A DNA stretch of 64,000 nt from Nocardioidaceae bacterium UBA4001 (GCA_002384855.1 DGBP01000030.1:1-64000), one strand, 5' to 3'. Positions 24,509 to 34,056 are shown, counted from the stretch's first letter. The notes: generated by a model from the sequence alone, not told the origin. Numbers and translations: made by a program.

Positions 24509-25817
24509 CCGCGAGCCCGCCGATCTCCCCCTCGCGGAAGGCATCCACGAAGAGCGCGTGGTCGCGGCGCGCACGGGCCGCGTAGTCGATCCCGAACTGC
24601 ACCATGTCCTCGGCGAACTCCTTGCGCCGACCCTCGAGGAGCTCCGCGACAGCCTCCTCGACCTGGAAGTCGACCAGGCTCTGCTCGCTGTCCTCGTCCG
24701 AGGCGCAGTGCACCTTCGCGGTCGCCCGACCCAGGTCGTCCACGACCGCGGCCATCTCGGCGGGCTCGTCGAGGGCGGACCAGTCGAGGTCGACCTCGTA
24801 CGGGGACACCTCGGACACCACGAACCCCCGCCCGTCGAGCCGGGTGTGCCCGAGCAGCGGGTCGGTGTGCACCTGCAGCGCCCGCTGGCTGACCACCGTC
24901 CGGTGGCCCTCGTGGTCGAAGTAGTGGTCCACCTGCGTGGTGTCCACGAACCGGCTCACCGCAGGGACGTTCGCCTGCTTCATCGACAGCACCACGTCGT
25001 TGTCGAGCGCCTGGCTGTAGCCCTCCACGAGCACGTTGTACGCGGGCAGGCCCGCGCTGCCGATGCCGAACCCGGACCTGCCGACGACGTCGCGCACCTC
25101 GTAGAACAGCTCCCGGTCGAAGCGTTTCGACGGCGGGATCGTCTCGAGGTAGCCCTCGAACGCCCGGAGCGCCTTGCGGCGTTCGTCGCGGCCCAGACGA
25201 CGCACCCCGGGCCCGTCGGCGAACATGCGTGAGGCGCCCTCGAGCACCGTCACCTCGTCGAGGAGGTCACGTCTGCTCAGGCGCCTCGCGCGCACGAGGA
25301 TCTCGTTGACCGGCCCCTCCGTGCTGTCGAGGAACAGCCCGAAGTCGTGGTCGTCGGGCGACTTCAGATAGTGGTTGACCTGGAGCAGGTAGGCCCGGAC
25401 GTAGCGGCGGATCAGGTCGCGGACGGCCTCCTCGGGCAGTGCCTTGTGCCAGCCCATCAGCGCCAGGCTCGCGGCGAAGCGTCGGAGGTCCCAGGAGAAG
25501 TGCCCGATGTAGGCCTCGTCGAAGTCGTTGACGTCGAAGACCAGATGACCGTCGCTGTTCAGGTAGGTGCCGAAGTTCTCGGCGTGGAGGTCGCCGTGGA
25601 TCCAGATCCGGCTGGTGCGGTCGTCGGCCCAGGCGTCGCGCATCCGCGTCACGTCGGCGTAGAAGATGCAGGCTGTCCCGCGGAAGAAGGCGAACGGGTC
25701 GGCGGCCATCTTGCGGTACTTCACCCGGAACGCGTGGGGGTCCGCCGCCATCAGGTCGGCGAAAGCCTCCTCGAGCACCTCGATGATGCGCTGCTTGCGA
25801 CTACGGCTGGCCGGCAT
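24501..25817 (-). CDS. DUF2252 protein, kinase-like fold
   Basis: A 438-residue member of the DUF2252 family, which resembles aminoglycoside-phosphotransferase-type kinases. Key segments: FFRGTACIFYAD, IWIHGDLHAENFGTYL (kinase-like catalytic HGDxHxxN loop), VFDVNDFDEAYIGHFSWDLRR (DFD metal-binding loop) and a C-terminal Lys/Arg-rich helix GRRKEFAEDM. The substrate is not known. Full family length. It overlaps galK's 3' end on the opposite strand, so the two genes cannot both be transcribed through. Confidence 0.9.
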   Translation of the reverse strand: MPASRSRKQRIIEVLEEAFADLMAADPHAFRVKYRKMAADPFAFFRGTACIFYADVTRMRDAWADDRTSRIWIHGDLHAENFGTYLNSDGHLVFDVNDFDEAYIGHFSWDLRRFAASLALMGWHKALPEEAVRDLIRRYVRAYLLQVNHYLKSPDDHDFGLFLDSTEGPVNEILVRARRLSRRDLLDEVTVLEGASRMFADGPGVRRLGRDERRKALRAFEGYLETIPPSKRFDRELFYEVRDVVGRSGFGIGSAGLPAYNVLVEGYSQALDNDVVLSMKQANVPAVSRFVDTTQVDHYFDHEGHRTVVSQRALQVHTDPLLGHTRLDGRGFVVSEVSPYEVDLDWSALDEPAEMAAVVDDLGRATAKVHCASDEDSEQSLVDFQVEEAVAELLEGRRKEFAEDMVQFGIDYAARARRDHALFVDAFREGEIGGLAAT

Positions 25818-25848
25818 CGCACGAGACTAGCGCCCCGGGCAGGTCGGT

Positions 25849-25938
25849 TCAGAGGACGCGGCGGAGCACCTCGGCGAGGGAGGTCGCCCACACCATGTAG
25901 CCGACGAGTCCACCCAGGAGGGTCAGCTGGATTCTCAT
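25849..25938 (-). CDS. Possible 29-residue small membrane protein
   Basis: MRIQLTLLGGLVGYMVWATS continues to a stop after a short basic tail, with a TGAGG ribosome-binding site 4 bases before ATG 25938. The composition is one hydrophobic helix. It lies alone in the gap between DUF2252 and the glycosyltransferase. Small size makes chance occurrence possible; no family known. Confidence 0.3.
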   Translation of the reverse strand: MRIQLTLLGGLVGYMVWATSLAEVLRRVL

Positions 25939-26000
25939 GGCCTCAGGTTGACCCGGCACGCTTGCCATCGGGTGAACGGGACGTGACGTTCGACGTACGG

Positions 26001-27422
26001 TCAAGAGATCATCGTGGCGAACAGCTCGACGTACTGGATGAGGTGCCTGTCGCCGAGGTATCGGTCGAGCACCCGCTCGCGGGCTGCGTCGCCGAGCTTC
26101 GCGGCCAGCGCGTCGTCGCCGAGGATCCGCTCGAGCGCGGCGCCGTAGGCGTCGAGGTCGTGCGGGTCGTCGAGCAGCAGGCCGTGGACGCCGTCCTCGA
26201 TCTGGTCCTGGATCCCGCCGATCGCCGAGGCCACCACCGGCCGCGCCTTCCACATCGCCTCCGTCACCGTCAGCCCGAAGCCCTCGACGAGGCTCTTCTG
26301 GACCACCACGGTCGCCCGCCGCTGCAGCGCGTTGACCAGGTGGGCGTTCTCGTCGACGTCGTCCATCGGGAGGCTGACGAGGTGCACCCGTTCGCGCGCC
26401 TCCTGCGGAAGCCGCTCCCACAGGCTCACGCACTCGTCGAGGACGGCCGCACCCTCCGGGTCGTCGGAGACGCCTGCGGTCTCCGGGCCGACGAGGGCGA
26501 GGTGCGCGTCGGGCGGGAGCACGTCGAGCCGGTCGGTGAAGCCCTGCAGGACCCCCGGCATGTCCTTGAGCCGGTCCCAGCGGCTCACCTGCATCACCAG
26601 GCGGGCGTCCCGCGGGATCTTGCCCCCTCCGTGCACCAGCCCCCGGTGCGGGCGCACCGCCCCCGGCGACCCGTCCCGGCGGGTGAACCCCAGGTCCTCC
26701 GCCCTCACGTACCCGTCGAGCAGGTCGCTGTGTGCGAGTGCGGAGAACACCTGCTCGGGGGGGAGGTCGATGTTCTTGGCGCTGAACGGGTCGATGGAGG
26801 GCGGGATGAGCACGACCCGGTCGGCCGGGACCCAGTCCGGGACGTACTCCCGCCGCGAGAAGATGAAGGCGTCGGCGGACTCGATGAACCCGCGCAGGAA
26901 CTGCCACCCGATCGCCGACAGGGCGTCGGGGGTGTCGCGGCCGATGTGGCAGCGCCACGCGACGTGGGCGCCCCGCGCCTTGAGTCCCTCGACCAGGCCG
27001 GCCGTCTGCGGGTCGTGGAGCAGCACGATGTCACCGGGTCGCACGACCTGCTCGGCCATCGGCAGGTTGTAGGCCAGCACTCGCGCGAAGTGGTTGCGCT
27101 CCCACGCACCGAGCTCGCCGCCGTCCCCCGGTGAGCCGTGCAGGAAGTTGTGGAGCCGCTTGGTGATGGTGAAGAAGTCGTGGTCACCGTCGAGCACCAG
27201 CCAGCGCGTGTCCACCCCGGCGCCGCGGCCGTAGGCGAGCAGGGCCTGCAGCATCTCGGCGACCCCGCCGCCCTTGCTGGTGGCGTTGATGTTCCAGACC
27301 GTGCGCTCACCCAGCAGCTCCCGAGCCCGGCCCTCGAACACCGCGAGCCGCTCCGCGCGCGGCCCGGGCAACAGTCTCGCCAGCCGCTCCAGCGGGATCG
27401 GCTCGATCTCCACCTCACGCAT
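26001..27422 (-). CDS. GT4 glycosyltransferase, trehalose synthase TreT-like
   Basis: A 473-residue GT-B glycosyltransferase resembling TreT, which joins NDP-glucose and glucose to trehalose (or splits it). The N-terminal half has VWNINATSKGGGVAEMLQALL, the conserved donor/acceptor loop of TreT, and the C-terminal half has QVSRWDRLKDMPGVL, LVGPETAGVSDDPEG and KSLVEGFGLTVTEAMWKARPV, the E-x7-E nucleotide-sugar site. Cytosolic. A reverse-order membrane gene lies 34 bases downstream. Role in osmoprotection or carbon storage is expected for the family but the substrate is unproven. Confidence 0.85.
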   Translation of the reverse strand: MREVEIEPIPLERLARLLPGPRAERLAVFEGRARELLGERTVWNINATSKGGGVAEMLQALLAYGRGAGVDTRWLVLDGDHDFFTITKRLHNFLHGSPGDGGELGAWERNHFARVLAYNLPMAEQVVRPGDIVLLHDPQTAGLVEGLKARGAHVAWRCHIGRDTPDALSAIGWQFLRGFIESADAFIFSRREYVPDWVPADRVVLIPPSIDPFSAKNIDLPPEQVFSALAHSDLLDGYVRAEDLGFTRRDGSPGAVRPHRGLVHGGGKIPRDARLVMQVSRWDRLKDMPGVLQGFTDRLDVLPPDAHLALVGPETAGVSDDPEGAAVLDECVSLWERLPQEARERVHLVSLPMDDVDENAHLVNALQRRATVVVQKSLVEGFGLTVTEAMWKARPVVASAIGGIQDQIEDGVHGLLLDDPHDLDAYGAALERILGDDALAAKLGDAARERVLDRYLGDRHLIQYVELFATMIS

Positions 27423-27456
27423 CCGTGGCCCCCTCGTCGGTGTCCTGCACCACAGC

Positions 27457-28089
27457 CTAGGCGGACGAGCGCCCCGAACCGGGCAGTTCCGGCACCGCCA
27501 GGCCGCGGTCCTTCAGCTCGAGTGCCGCGAGCCGGCGTACGACGTCGACCTCACCGCGCCGCCACGCCCCCGCGGGGTCGTCACTGATCCGGGCCAGGCG
27601 GTGCAGCGGCTGGTGGGCCATCGCCCGCAGGGCGAACAGGTCGAGGTCGCCGGTCGTGTCGACGAAGCGCCGACCGGCCGTGGCCTCGCGGACGAAGCGC
27701 CAGCGCAGCGGGAGGTACACCGCCAGCGCGATGAGCACCGGGACTGCCCCCACGGCGAGGGGCAGCCAGAACGCGAGGCTCTCCACCGCCGACACCTGAG
27801 CGTCGCCGGCCGCGGCGAGCCGGTCTGCGGCCCTGCCCGCACCGTCGAAGGGTGCGCGGACCTCGTCACCGACGAGCGGGACGTCACCGACCCGCTGCCC
27901 TGCGCTGCGCAGCTGCTCGGCAAGTCCGCTGCTCGCCTCGGAGATCTGCTCCCCCGGCCGGGCCAGCCCCAGCGTCGCGTCCCGCACCGTGAAGGCGGTC
28001 TGCACCCACAGGTACACCCAGCCCACCAGCAGGAGGTCGCCCACCATCTGCATCGAGCGGCGGAGCGGGGAGTCTGCGTAGATCTTCAT
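27457..28089 (-). CDS. Two-helix membrane protein, unknown function
   Basis: A 210-residue membrane protein starting MKIYADSPLRRSMQMVGDLL. Two hydrophobic segments are visible: GDLLLVGWVYLWVQTAFTV (about 18-36) and LAFWLPLAVGAVPVLIALAV (about 105-128), enclosing an extracytoplasmic loop rich in Ala, Gly and Asp. The C-terminal 80 residues are cytosolic and charged. GTG 28107 would add six residues and lies near a GGGGGA; the ATG start is preferred because the family begins with MKIYAD. Function unknown. Confidence 0.75.
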   Translation of the reverse strand: MKIYADSPLRRSMQMVGDLLLVGWVYLWVQTAFTVRDATLGLARPGEQISEASSGLAEQLRSAGQRVGDVPLVGDEVRAPFDGAGRAADRLAAAGDAQVSAVESLAFWLPLAVGAVPVLIALAVYLPLRWRFVREATAGRRFVDTTGDLDLFALRAMAHQPLHRLARISDDPAGAWRRGEVDVVRRLAALELKDRGLAVPELPGSGRSSA

Positions 28090-28124
28090 GCCCGGATACT
28101 TGCCCACTCCCCCGCGACAGTCAC

Positions 28125-29345
28125 CTACTTGAGCTCGGCGGAGGACTTCCCGAGCAGGCGGCGGGCCACGATCAGCTGTTGGATCTGCTGGGTGCCCTCG
28201 AAGATGTCGAGGATCTTGGAGTCACGCGCCCACTTCTCCAGCAGCTCGTGCTCGCTGTAGCCGAGGCTGCCCGCGAGCTCCACGCAGCGCAGGGTGATGT
28301 CGCTGCCGGTGCGGCCGGCCTTCGCCTTGGCCATCGAGGCCTCGAGCGAGTTCGGCTTGCGGTTGTCGGCCATCCAGGCGGCCTGGAGTGTGAGCAGGTA
28401 CGCCGCCTCCCAGTCCGCCTCCAACTGCAGCAGCCTCGCGGCTGCAGCCGACTGGGTCTGCGCGGGGCGGTCGTAGTCGATCTCCACACCGGCCTCGACG
28501 AGCAGGTCCCTGGTCAGCTCCAGCGAGGCCCGCGCCACGCCGACGGCCATCGCGGCGACCAGCGGCCGGGTGTTGTCGAAGGTGGCCATCGCCCCTGCGA
28601 AGCCCTGCTTGACGTCGATCTCCGGGCTGCCGAGCAGGTTCTCCTTCGGCACCCGGCAGTCCTCGAAGCGGATGGTCGCGGTGTCCGAGGCCCGAATGCC
28701 GAGCTTCTTCTCCAGGCGCTCCACGGTCAACCCGGGCGTGCCCTTCGGCACCACGAAGGACTTGATCGCCGCCCGACCGAGCCCCTTGTCGAGCGTCGCC
28801 CAGACCACGACGGCGTCGCTGCGCTGCCCGGCGGTGACGAAGATCTTCTCGCCGTTCAGCACGTAGTGGTCACCGTCGAGCACCGCGGTGGTCGTGATGT
28901 TGGCGGAGTCCGAGCCGGTCCCGGGTTCGGTGATCGCCATGCTCGCCCAGAGTCCGTCGAAGCGCTCGTGCTGCTCCTCGTTCGCGACGGAGGCGATGGC
29001 GGAGTTCCCGAGACCCTGGCGAGGCATGGACAGCAGCAGGCCGACGTCGCCCCAGCACATCTCCATGATCGAGAGCACCGACGCCAGGTTGGCCCCGTTC
29101 CTCGTGGCGGCATCCTCGCGGTCCGACGTCCCGTCCTCGCGGCGCACGCCCGACGCGCCCGCACCGCTGGCGGCGTTGGAGTCGCTGAGCCCGTCGATCA
29201 TCGCCGCGAGCATGTCGAGCTCCCTGGGGTACTCGTGCTCGAGCTGGTCGTACTTGCGGGAGTTCGGACGCAGCAGGTTCATCGCGACCTGGTGGGCCTG
29301 GCTCACGAGAGGACGGAACTTCTGGGGAGTCTCGAGGTTGATCAT
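28125..29345 (-). CDS. Acyl-CoA dehydrogenase (second gene of pair)
   Basis: A 406-residue flavin acyl-CoA dehydrogenase. Motifs: WASMAITEPGTGSDSANI (substrate/FAD contact), WMADNRKPNSLEASMAKAKAG, and LEKWARDSKILDIFEGTQQIQ near the C-terminus, where the catalytic base Glu of this family lies in IFEGTQQ. It removes hydrogens from C2-C3 of an acyl-CoA in beta-oxidation, passing electrons to ETF. It is 37 bases downstream of a second, longer dehydrogenase; both follow a palindromic operator. Confidence 0.9.
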   Translation of the reverse strand: MINLETPQKFRPLVSQAHQVAMNLLRPNSRKYDQLEHEYPRELDMLAAMIDGLSDSNAASGAGASGVRREDGTSDREDAATRNGANLASVLSIMEMCWGDVGLLLSMPRQGLGNSAIASVANEEQHERFDGLWASMAITEPGTGSDSANITTTAVLDGDHYVLNGEKIFVTAGQRSDAVVVWATLDKGLGRAAIKSFVVPKGTPGLTVERLEKKLGIRASDTATIRFEDCRVPKENLLGSPEIDVKQGFAGAMATFDNTRPLVAAMAVGVARASLELTRDLLVEAGVEIDYDRPAQTQSAAAARLLQLEADWEAAYLLTLQAAWMADNRKPNSLEASMAKAKAGRTGSDITLRCVELAGSLGYSEHELLEKWARDSKILDIFEGTQQIQQLIVARRLLGKSSAELK

Positions 29346-29382
29346 GGTGTTCCCTTCGGGCGCGTGGCGGGCTCCGGCAGCG

Positions 29383-30747
29383 TCATACGAGCACGCCTCC
29401 TTCCATCACGCCGATCGCGCGCAGGTCGCGGTACCACCGCTCGACGGGATGCTCCTTGACGAAGCCGTGGCCGCCGAGCAGCTGGACGCCGTCGTTGCCG
29501 ATCTGCATGCCCTTCTCGGTGCACAGGCTGTGGGCCAGGGCCACCTCCCGGGCGAAGGGCTTGCCCTGGGCGGCGCGTGAGGCGGCCCGGTACGTGACCA
29601 GGCGCATCGCCTGCAGCTCGATGCCGATGTCGGCCACCATGAACGCCACCGACTGGCGGTTGCTGATCGGCTCTCCGAAAGCCTGGCGCTCGTTGACGTA
29701 GGGGATGACGTAGTCGAGCACCGCCTGCGCCGTACCGACGGCGAGGGCGCACCAGCCGAGGCGCGCGAGCCTGACCGCGTCCCGGTAGGCCTCGCCCCGA
29801 TCGTCGCCGAGCAGCGCGATGCTGCCGAGCTCGACGTCTTCGAGCAGGAGGCGGCCGAGGGCCGCGGCTCGCACGCCCATCGACGGCTCGGACTCGACGG
29901 TCACGCCCTCGGCCGACGACTCCACGAGGAACAGCGCCGGGCTGCCTTCGAGCATCGCGCCGACAACGAACAGCTCGGCGTCGGCGGCCCGGGGCACCAT
30001 CGACTTCACCCCGCGGAGGACGAAGCCGTCGCCGTCGCGGGTGGCGGTGGTCTGCGGCTGCAGTGCGTCGAAGAGGGGGCGCGGCTCGGTGAGCGCGAGA
30101 GCGGCCGCCGGCACGTCGTCTCCCGTGAACGCCGGGAGGTACGTCGACTGCTGCTCGTCGTCCCCCCACAGCGACAGAGCGGTCGCGACCGCTCCGGGGG
30201 CCAGGCAGGCGACGGCGAGTCCCATGTCGCCCTTCGCGAGCGCCTCGGCCACGAGAGTCCCGGCCATCGCCGACCGCTCGGTGGAGATCCCCTCGAGCTC
30301 CTCGGGCACACCGAGGATCGGCAGGCCGACCTCGAGGCTCGCGCGCAGCGCCTCCTCGGGCGCAGCGCAGGCCTCGTCAGCCTCCTCGGCCGCGGGACGC
30401 AACACCTCGACGGCGAGCTCGCCGACGACGTCGACGAGCATCTGCTCGTCCTCGGTCGGGGTGAGGTCGAACAGGCCCTTCTCGGCCGAGGACGGCACGC
30501 GCACGGCGCTGCCACCGGGCCTGCCCTTGCGGCCGAAGGTCCGGCCGACCTTGCCGAGGGTGCGGAAGCCGGCCCGGGTCGTCTCGAAGACGGCGCGCTC
30601 GGTCTGCTTGCGCAGTCCCAGCCGGTCGAGCACCTCGGTCCCGGCGAGCCGGTTCAGCATCGACACGGCGAAGCCGATCGGGTCCGGCCTGTCGGAGGAC
30701 GCGACACCGTGCCGGCTCTTCGGGACGGGGGTTGGGGTGGTCACCAT
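29383..30747 (-). CDS. Acyl-CoA dehydrogenase with extended N-terminus
   Basis: A 454-residue acyl-CoA dehydrogenase with about 85 extra N-terminal residues (TPVPKSRHGVASSDRPDPIG through FGRKGRPGG) before the usual start at LFDLTPTEDEQMLVDVVGEL. Further motifs: AALALTEPRPLFDA in the substrate loop, and C-terminal IGNDGVQLLGGHGFVKEHPV, typical of the subgroup that carries VERWYRDLRAIGVMEGG, where the usual catalytic Glu is in that last loop. It probably pairs with the 28125 gene as a two-component dehydrogenase, as known for some mycobacterial heteromeric FadE enzymes; that is inferred. Confidence 0.85.
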   Translation of the reverse strand: MVTTPTPVPKSRHGVASSDRPDPIGFAVSMLNRLAGTEVLDRLGLRKQTERAVFETTRAGFRTLGKVGRTFGRKGRPGGSAVRVPSSAEKGLFDLTPTEDEQMLVDVVGELAVEVLRPAAEEADEACAAPEEALRASLEVGLPILGVPEELEGISTERSAMAGTLVAEALAKGDMGLAVACLAPGAVATALSLWGDDEQQSTYLPAFTGDDVPAAALALTEPRPLFDALQPQTTATRDGDGFVLRGVKSMVPRAADAELFVVGAMLEGSPALFLVESSAEGVTVESEPSMGVRAAALGRLLLEDVELGSIALLGDDRGEAYRDAVRLARLGWCALAVGTAQAVLDYVIPYVNERQAFGEPISNRQSVAFMVADIGIELQAMRLVTYRAASRAAQGKPFAREVALAHSLCTEKGMQIGNDGVQLLGGHGFVKEHPVERWYRDLRAIGVMEGGVLV

Positions 30748-30755
30748 GCAGCAAC

Positions 30756-30772
30756 TGTAACTACGAGTTACA
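30756..30772. promoter_or_regulatory. Perfect palindrome TGTAACT-ACG-AGTTACA, candidate TetR operator
   Basis: A 7-3-7 perfect inverted repeat starting 9 bases upstream of the first dehydrogenase ATG. TetR-type repressors of fatty-acid catabolism bind such repeats. No TetR gene is nearby; the promoter on the opposite strand (def) starts 80 bases away. Confidence 0.6.
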
Positions 30773-30850
30773 CAGCACGCCACAGCCCCTCCACGTGTCC
30801 CCGGTCACGCACACCAGGGGCTGGTGCGCACCACACCTAGGATGTGGCCC

Positions 30851-31435
30851 ATGGCCGAGACCTCTCCCGCGAGCACCGCGCTGCCCGACGGCGGCACCGT
30901 CCGCCCGATCACGCGATGGGGCGAGCAGGTGATGCACCGGGTGCAGGAGCCGGTGACCGAGTACGACGAGGAGCTCCACGCACTGGCCGCGGACATGGTC
31001 GCCACGATGTACGCCGCCGACGGGGTCGGTCTCGCGGCCTGCCAGATCGGCGTGGACCGCTCGATCTTCGTCTTCGACTGCCCCGACGACGAGGGGGTCC
31101 GTCACCAGGGCGTCGTGTGCAACCCCGTGCTGTTCCTGCCGGAGGGCCGGGACCGCCGGCTCGACGACGACGACGAGGGCTGCCTCTCCCTGCCCGGTGC
31201 CTTCGTGAAGTGCGCCCGGCCCGACTTCGCCCGCGTGGAGGGTCAGGACCTCGACAGGAACCCCGTGTCCTACGAGGGCCAGGGCCTTCTCGCGCGGTGC
31301 CTGCAGCACGAGACCGACCACTGCCAGGGCACGGTCTTCGGCGACCGGCTCAACAAGCGCTCACGCAAGAAGCTGTTCAAGCAGGCCGAGGAGAACGCCG
31401 AGAGCTACCCGGGGCACTGGCCCGCGGAGGCATGA
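30851..31435 (+). CDS. def: Peptide deformylase
   Basis: A 194-residue deformylase. Motif I is GVGLAACQIG (residues 58-67), motif II EGCLSLPG with metal-binding Cys111, motif III QHETDH with His153, Glu154 and His157. It removes the formyl group from the N-terminal Met of nascent proteins, using Fe2+. ATG 30851 has a weak ribosome-binding site (a GGATG nearby); an in-frame ATG 27 bases earlier is less likely. Divergent from the acyl-CoA dehydrogenase operon, convergent with an RNA methyltransferase gene. Confidence 0.94.
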   Translation: MAETSPASTALPDGGTVRPITRWGEQVMHRVQEPVTEYDEELHALAADMVATMYAADGVGLAACQIGVDRSIFVFDCPDDEGVRHQGVVCNPVLFLPEGRDRRLDDDDEGCLSLPGAFVKCARPDFARVEGQDLDRNPVSYEGQGLLARCLQHETDHCQGTVFGDRLNKRSRKKLFKQAEENAESYPGHWPAEA

Positions 31436-31456
31436 CCGGGGCCGACCTCGAGGCGG

Positions 31457-32284
31457 TCAGCGGCGGGCGGTGACGTAGCAGGCGACCGCGGTGGCCGCCG
31501 CGACGTTGAGCGAGTCGATGCCGGCGGCCATCGGGATGAGGGCGCGTACGTCGGCCGCCTCGATCCACCTGCGTGACAGGCCCGGCCCCTCCGACCCCAT
31601 CAGCAGGGCGACCCGGTCGAGCCCCTTCACCGCCTCCTCGATCTCCACCGCGTCGTCGGCGGGCGTCAGCGCGATGGTCGTGAACCCGGCTCGCGACAGC
31701 TCGGCGAGGCCGTCGTACCACTCCCCCATCCGCGCGTAGGGCATGGAGAACACCGCACCCATGGCCACCTTGACCGAGCGGCGGTACAACGGGTCGGCGC
31801 ACCGCGGGGACAGCAGCACGGCGTCGACGCCGAGCGCGGCGGCCGACCGGAAGATCGCGCCGACGTTGGTGTGGTCCACGACGTCCTCGAGCACCACCAC
31901 GGTCCGGGCGCCGGCGATCACCGAGGCCGCCGTCGGCAGCGGCATCCTCTCCAGCGAGGCGAGCGCACCGCGGTGCACGTGGAACCCGGTGACCTTCTCG
32001 GCGAGCGACTCGCTGACCACGTAGCAGGGCGCGTCGCTGCGCTCGAGGACGTCGTCAAGGCCCTCGAGCCAGCGCGGTGCCATGAGGAACGAACGGGCGC
32101 GGAAGCCGGCCTCCACCGCCCGGCGGACCACCTTCTCCCCCTCGGCGAGGAAGAGCCCGTGCTCGGCCTCGAGGTGCTTGCGCAGCTCGACGTCGCGCAG
32201 GTCCCGGTAGTCCGCCAGTCGTGGGTCGGAGGCGTCCGCGACCTCGATCAGCTCGGCCACGACGCCCACGTCCCAGGAGTGCAC
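31457..32284 (-). CDS. SpoU/TrmH-family RNA 2'-O-methyltransferase
   Basis: A 275-residue SPOUT methyltransferase. An N-terminal L30e-like substrate domain starts with [19 protein letters not shown]. The knotted catalytic domain has motif 1 [20 protein letters not shown], motif 2 [11 protein letters not shown], and motif 3 [21 protein letters not shown], which together bind S-adenosylmethionine. The target could be rRNA or tRNA. Start is uncertain: GTG 32284 is used; another GTG at 32260 would also work. Convergent with def. Confidence 0.9.
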   Translation of the reverse strand: MHSWDVGVVAELIEVADASDPRLADYRDLRDVELRKHLEAEHGLFLAEGEKVVRRAVEAGFRARSFLMAPRWLEGLDDVLERSDAPCYVVSESLAEKVTGFHVHRGALASLERMPLPTAASVIAGARTVVVLEDVVDHTNVGAIFRSAAALGVDAVLLSPRCADPLYRRSVKVAMGAVFSMPYARMGEWYDGLAELSRAGFTTIALTPADDAVEIEEAVKGLDRVALLMGSEGPGLSRRWIEAADVRALIPMAAGIDSLNVAAATAVACYVTARR

Positions 32285-32375
32285 ATGCGGCTCATTCTTC
32301 CGGGCCCACCGGGCACCCTGGTGGCCGACCCGGCGCCCCACTAGGGTCGCAAGCACACCGACTCAGGAGGTACGC

Positions 32376-32897
32376 ATGAGCCTGGACCGACCGGTCAGCC
32401 CCAACCCCTACGACCTGCTCCCATCCGTCCCGTCGTTCACGGTGACCAGCCAGGACGTGCAGGACGGCCGGCCGTTGAAGGACGACCAGGTGGCTGCGAA
32501 GGGCAACACGTCGCCGCAGCTGAGCTGGTCGGGCTTCCCCGAGGAGACCAAGAGCTTCGTGGTGACCTGCTTCGACCCGGACGCCCCGACACCGTCGGGC
32601 TTCTGGCACTGGGTGCTCGTCGACCTGCCTGCCGACGTCACCTCGCTCGAGACCGGCGCCGCCACGGGACAGCTGCCCGGCAATGCCTTCCATTGCCGCA
32701 ACGACGGCGGCGAGCACGGCTTCATGGGCGCCGCCCCGCCGCAGGGCGACCAGGTGCACCGCTACTTCTTCGTGGTCCACGCGGTCGGGGAGGAGAGCCT
32801 CGGGGTGGACGAGAACGCCTCGCCCGCGGTGGTGTCGTTCAACCTCGCGTTCAAGACGCTGGCCCGCGGGATCGTCCACGGCACCTACCAGCACTGA
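32376..32897 (+). CDS. YbhB/YbcL-type phosphatidylethanolamine-binding-like protein
   Basis: A 173-residue PEBP (Raf-kinase-inhibitor-like) family member. Conserved segments: [55 protein letters not shown] (the ligand-pocket DPDAP...HW motif), and [12 protein letters not shown]. It has no signal peptide, so it is likely cytosolic. The function in bacteria is unknown. A good GGAGG ribosome-binding site precedes ATG 32376. It is divergent from the methyltransferase gene by 91 bases and convergent with a Nudix gene, 18 bases downstream. Confidence 0.92.
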   Translation: MSLDRPVSPNPYDLLPSVPSFTVTSQDVQDGRPLKDDQVAAKGNTSPQLSWSGFPEETKSFVVTCFDPDAPTPSGFWHWVLVDLPADVTSLETGAATGQLPGNAFHCRNDGGEHGFMGAAPPQGDQVHRYFFVVHAVGEESLGVDENASPAVVSFNLAFKTLARGIVHGTYQH

Positions 32898-32915
32898 GCC
32901 TCACCCGGAAGGCGC

Positions 32916-33407
32916 TCAGCGCAGGGCACGGTACGTCGGCGAGTCCAGGAACAACCCCAGGACGTGGCGTGCCGACACCGCGAGGTCGAGCTCGCCGGAC
33001 CTGATCCGCTCGGGGTCGACGAACACGATCCTCCGCCCCTCACCGAGAACGATGTCCTCGTCCGAGGCGTCGGTGCGGGCCACCCAGATCTGCCACCGGT
33101 CGGCGAGGTGGGACGAGACCTTCGGCGAGTGCTGGACGATCTCGTCGAACCACAGCTCGAGGCCGTCCTGGCGCAACCCGGTCTCCTCGACCAGCTCCCG
33201 GTGCAATGCGTCCTCGTAGCTCTCGCCCTCCTCGAGATGCCCGCCGACCAGGCCCCACTGGTTGGGCGCGACCAGGGCGTGCTCGTCGCGCTCCTGCAGC
33301 AGGACCCAGCCGCGGTCGTCGATGAGCAACGCGCTGCTGATCCGGCAGTTCTGCTCCGTGCACGGCGGGTCGTCGTCGCGGAGCGGAGCTGCGTTGCTGC
33401 GGGTCAC
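32916..33407 (-). CDS. Nudix hydrolase
   Basis: A 163-residue Nudix enzyme. The Nudix box [20 protein letters not shown] is complete, with the closing TGL, giving GX5EX7REUXEEXGU. GTG 33407 has a GGAGG four to five bases upstream, better than any longer start. The family cleaves nucleoside diphosphates linked to other groups; specificity unknown. The N-terminal Cys residues before [13 protein letters not shown] are not conserved ligands. Transcribed opposite to the FurA-catalase operon. Confidence 0.9.
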   Translation of the reverse strand: MTRSNAAPLRDDDPPCTEQNCRISSALLIDDRGWVLLQERDEHALVAPNQWGLVGGHLEEGESYEDALHRELVEETGLRQDGLELWFDEIVQHSPKVSSHLADRWQIWVARTDASDEDIVLGEGRRIVFVDPERIRSGELDLAVSARHVLGLFLDSPTYRALR

Positions 33408-33517
33408 GGGGCCTCCGTCGTCGGGGTGTAGGAGGGACCGGCAGGAGGCGCTGCCCCGTCGGACCTCGCCCAGCACACTAGCCCACCGCCACAGACCGAG
33501 CCCATGTCGCTCTTTTC

Positions 33518-33553
33518 TTGACTCGTTCCAGAAACCGTGTTTGGCTGGCCCCG
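33518..33553 (+). promoter_or_regulatory. Promoter/operator segment of furA
   Basis: TTGACT (33518-33523) followed by CGTTCCAGAAACC closely recalls the -35 and AT-rich FurA-binding segment known upstream of mycobacterial and streptomycete furA genes. With a 17-base spacer, the -10 would be at 33541 and transcription would start at or next to the ATG (33554), so the transcript would be leaderless or nearly so. Promoter assignment is by similarity. Confidence 0.5.
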
Positions 33554-34015
33554 ATGAACGCCGACCCGACCACCTCCTTGCGCGACTCGGGCCTGCGCGT
33601 GACCAAGCAGCGAGTCGCCGTGCTCCACGCGCTCGCCGCCGCGCCGCACTCGGGCGCCGACACGGTGCTCGCCCTGGTCCGCGACGACGTCGGCCAGGTG
33701 TCGACGCAAGCGGTGTACGACGTGCTCCACACGCTCACCGACCACGGCCTCGTACGCCGGATCCAGCCGGCCGGCTCGAGCGCACGCTACGAGCTCCGGG
33801 TCGGCGACAACCACCACCATGTCGTGTGCCGCAGCTGCGGCAGCGTCGCCGACATCGACTGCGCCACCGGGTACGCCCCCTGTCTCGAGCCGAGCGGGCT
33901 CGGCCGGGTCTCCCCCGGCTTCGTCGTCGACGAGGCGGAGGTCACGTACTGGGGCCTGTGCGCGACGTGCCACACCCAGACCTCGCAGGCCGACGGCACT
34001 GCCGTGGATCTGTGA
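33554..34015 (+). CDS. furA: Fur-family peroxide/iron regulator (FurA)
   Basis: A 153-residue Fur-family repressor. The winged helix has [22 protein letters not shown] and [19 protein letters not shown]. The dimer domain has [12 protein letters not shown] and a second C-x2-C at CATCHT, a structural zinc site. In actinobacteria FurA senses peroxide through iron and represses its own operon with a catalase-peroxidase or catalase. The catalase gene follows 41 bases later, so they are one operon. Confidence 0.93.
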   Translation: MNADPTTSLRDSGLRVTKQRVAVLHALAAAPHSGADTVLALVRDDVGQVSTQAVYDVLHTLTDHGLVRRIQPAGSSARYELRVGDNHHHVVCRSCGSVADIDCATGYAPCLEPSGLGRVSPGFVVDEAEVTYWGLCATCHTQTSQADGTAVDL

Positions 34016-34056
34016 CCAGCAGACGTCCGAGGCATCACCACATCCCAGGAGGAAGC

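Noticed and set aside
26705..27418. Arg/Ser/Pro-rich minus-strand frame inside the glycosyltransferase gene
   Set aside because: Out-of-frame shadow; the true frame carries TreT motifs throughout.
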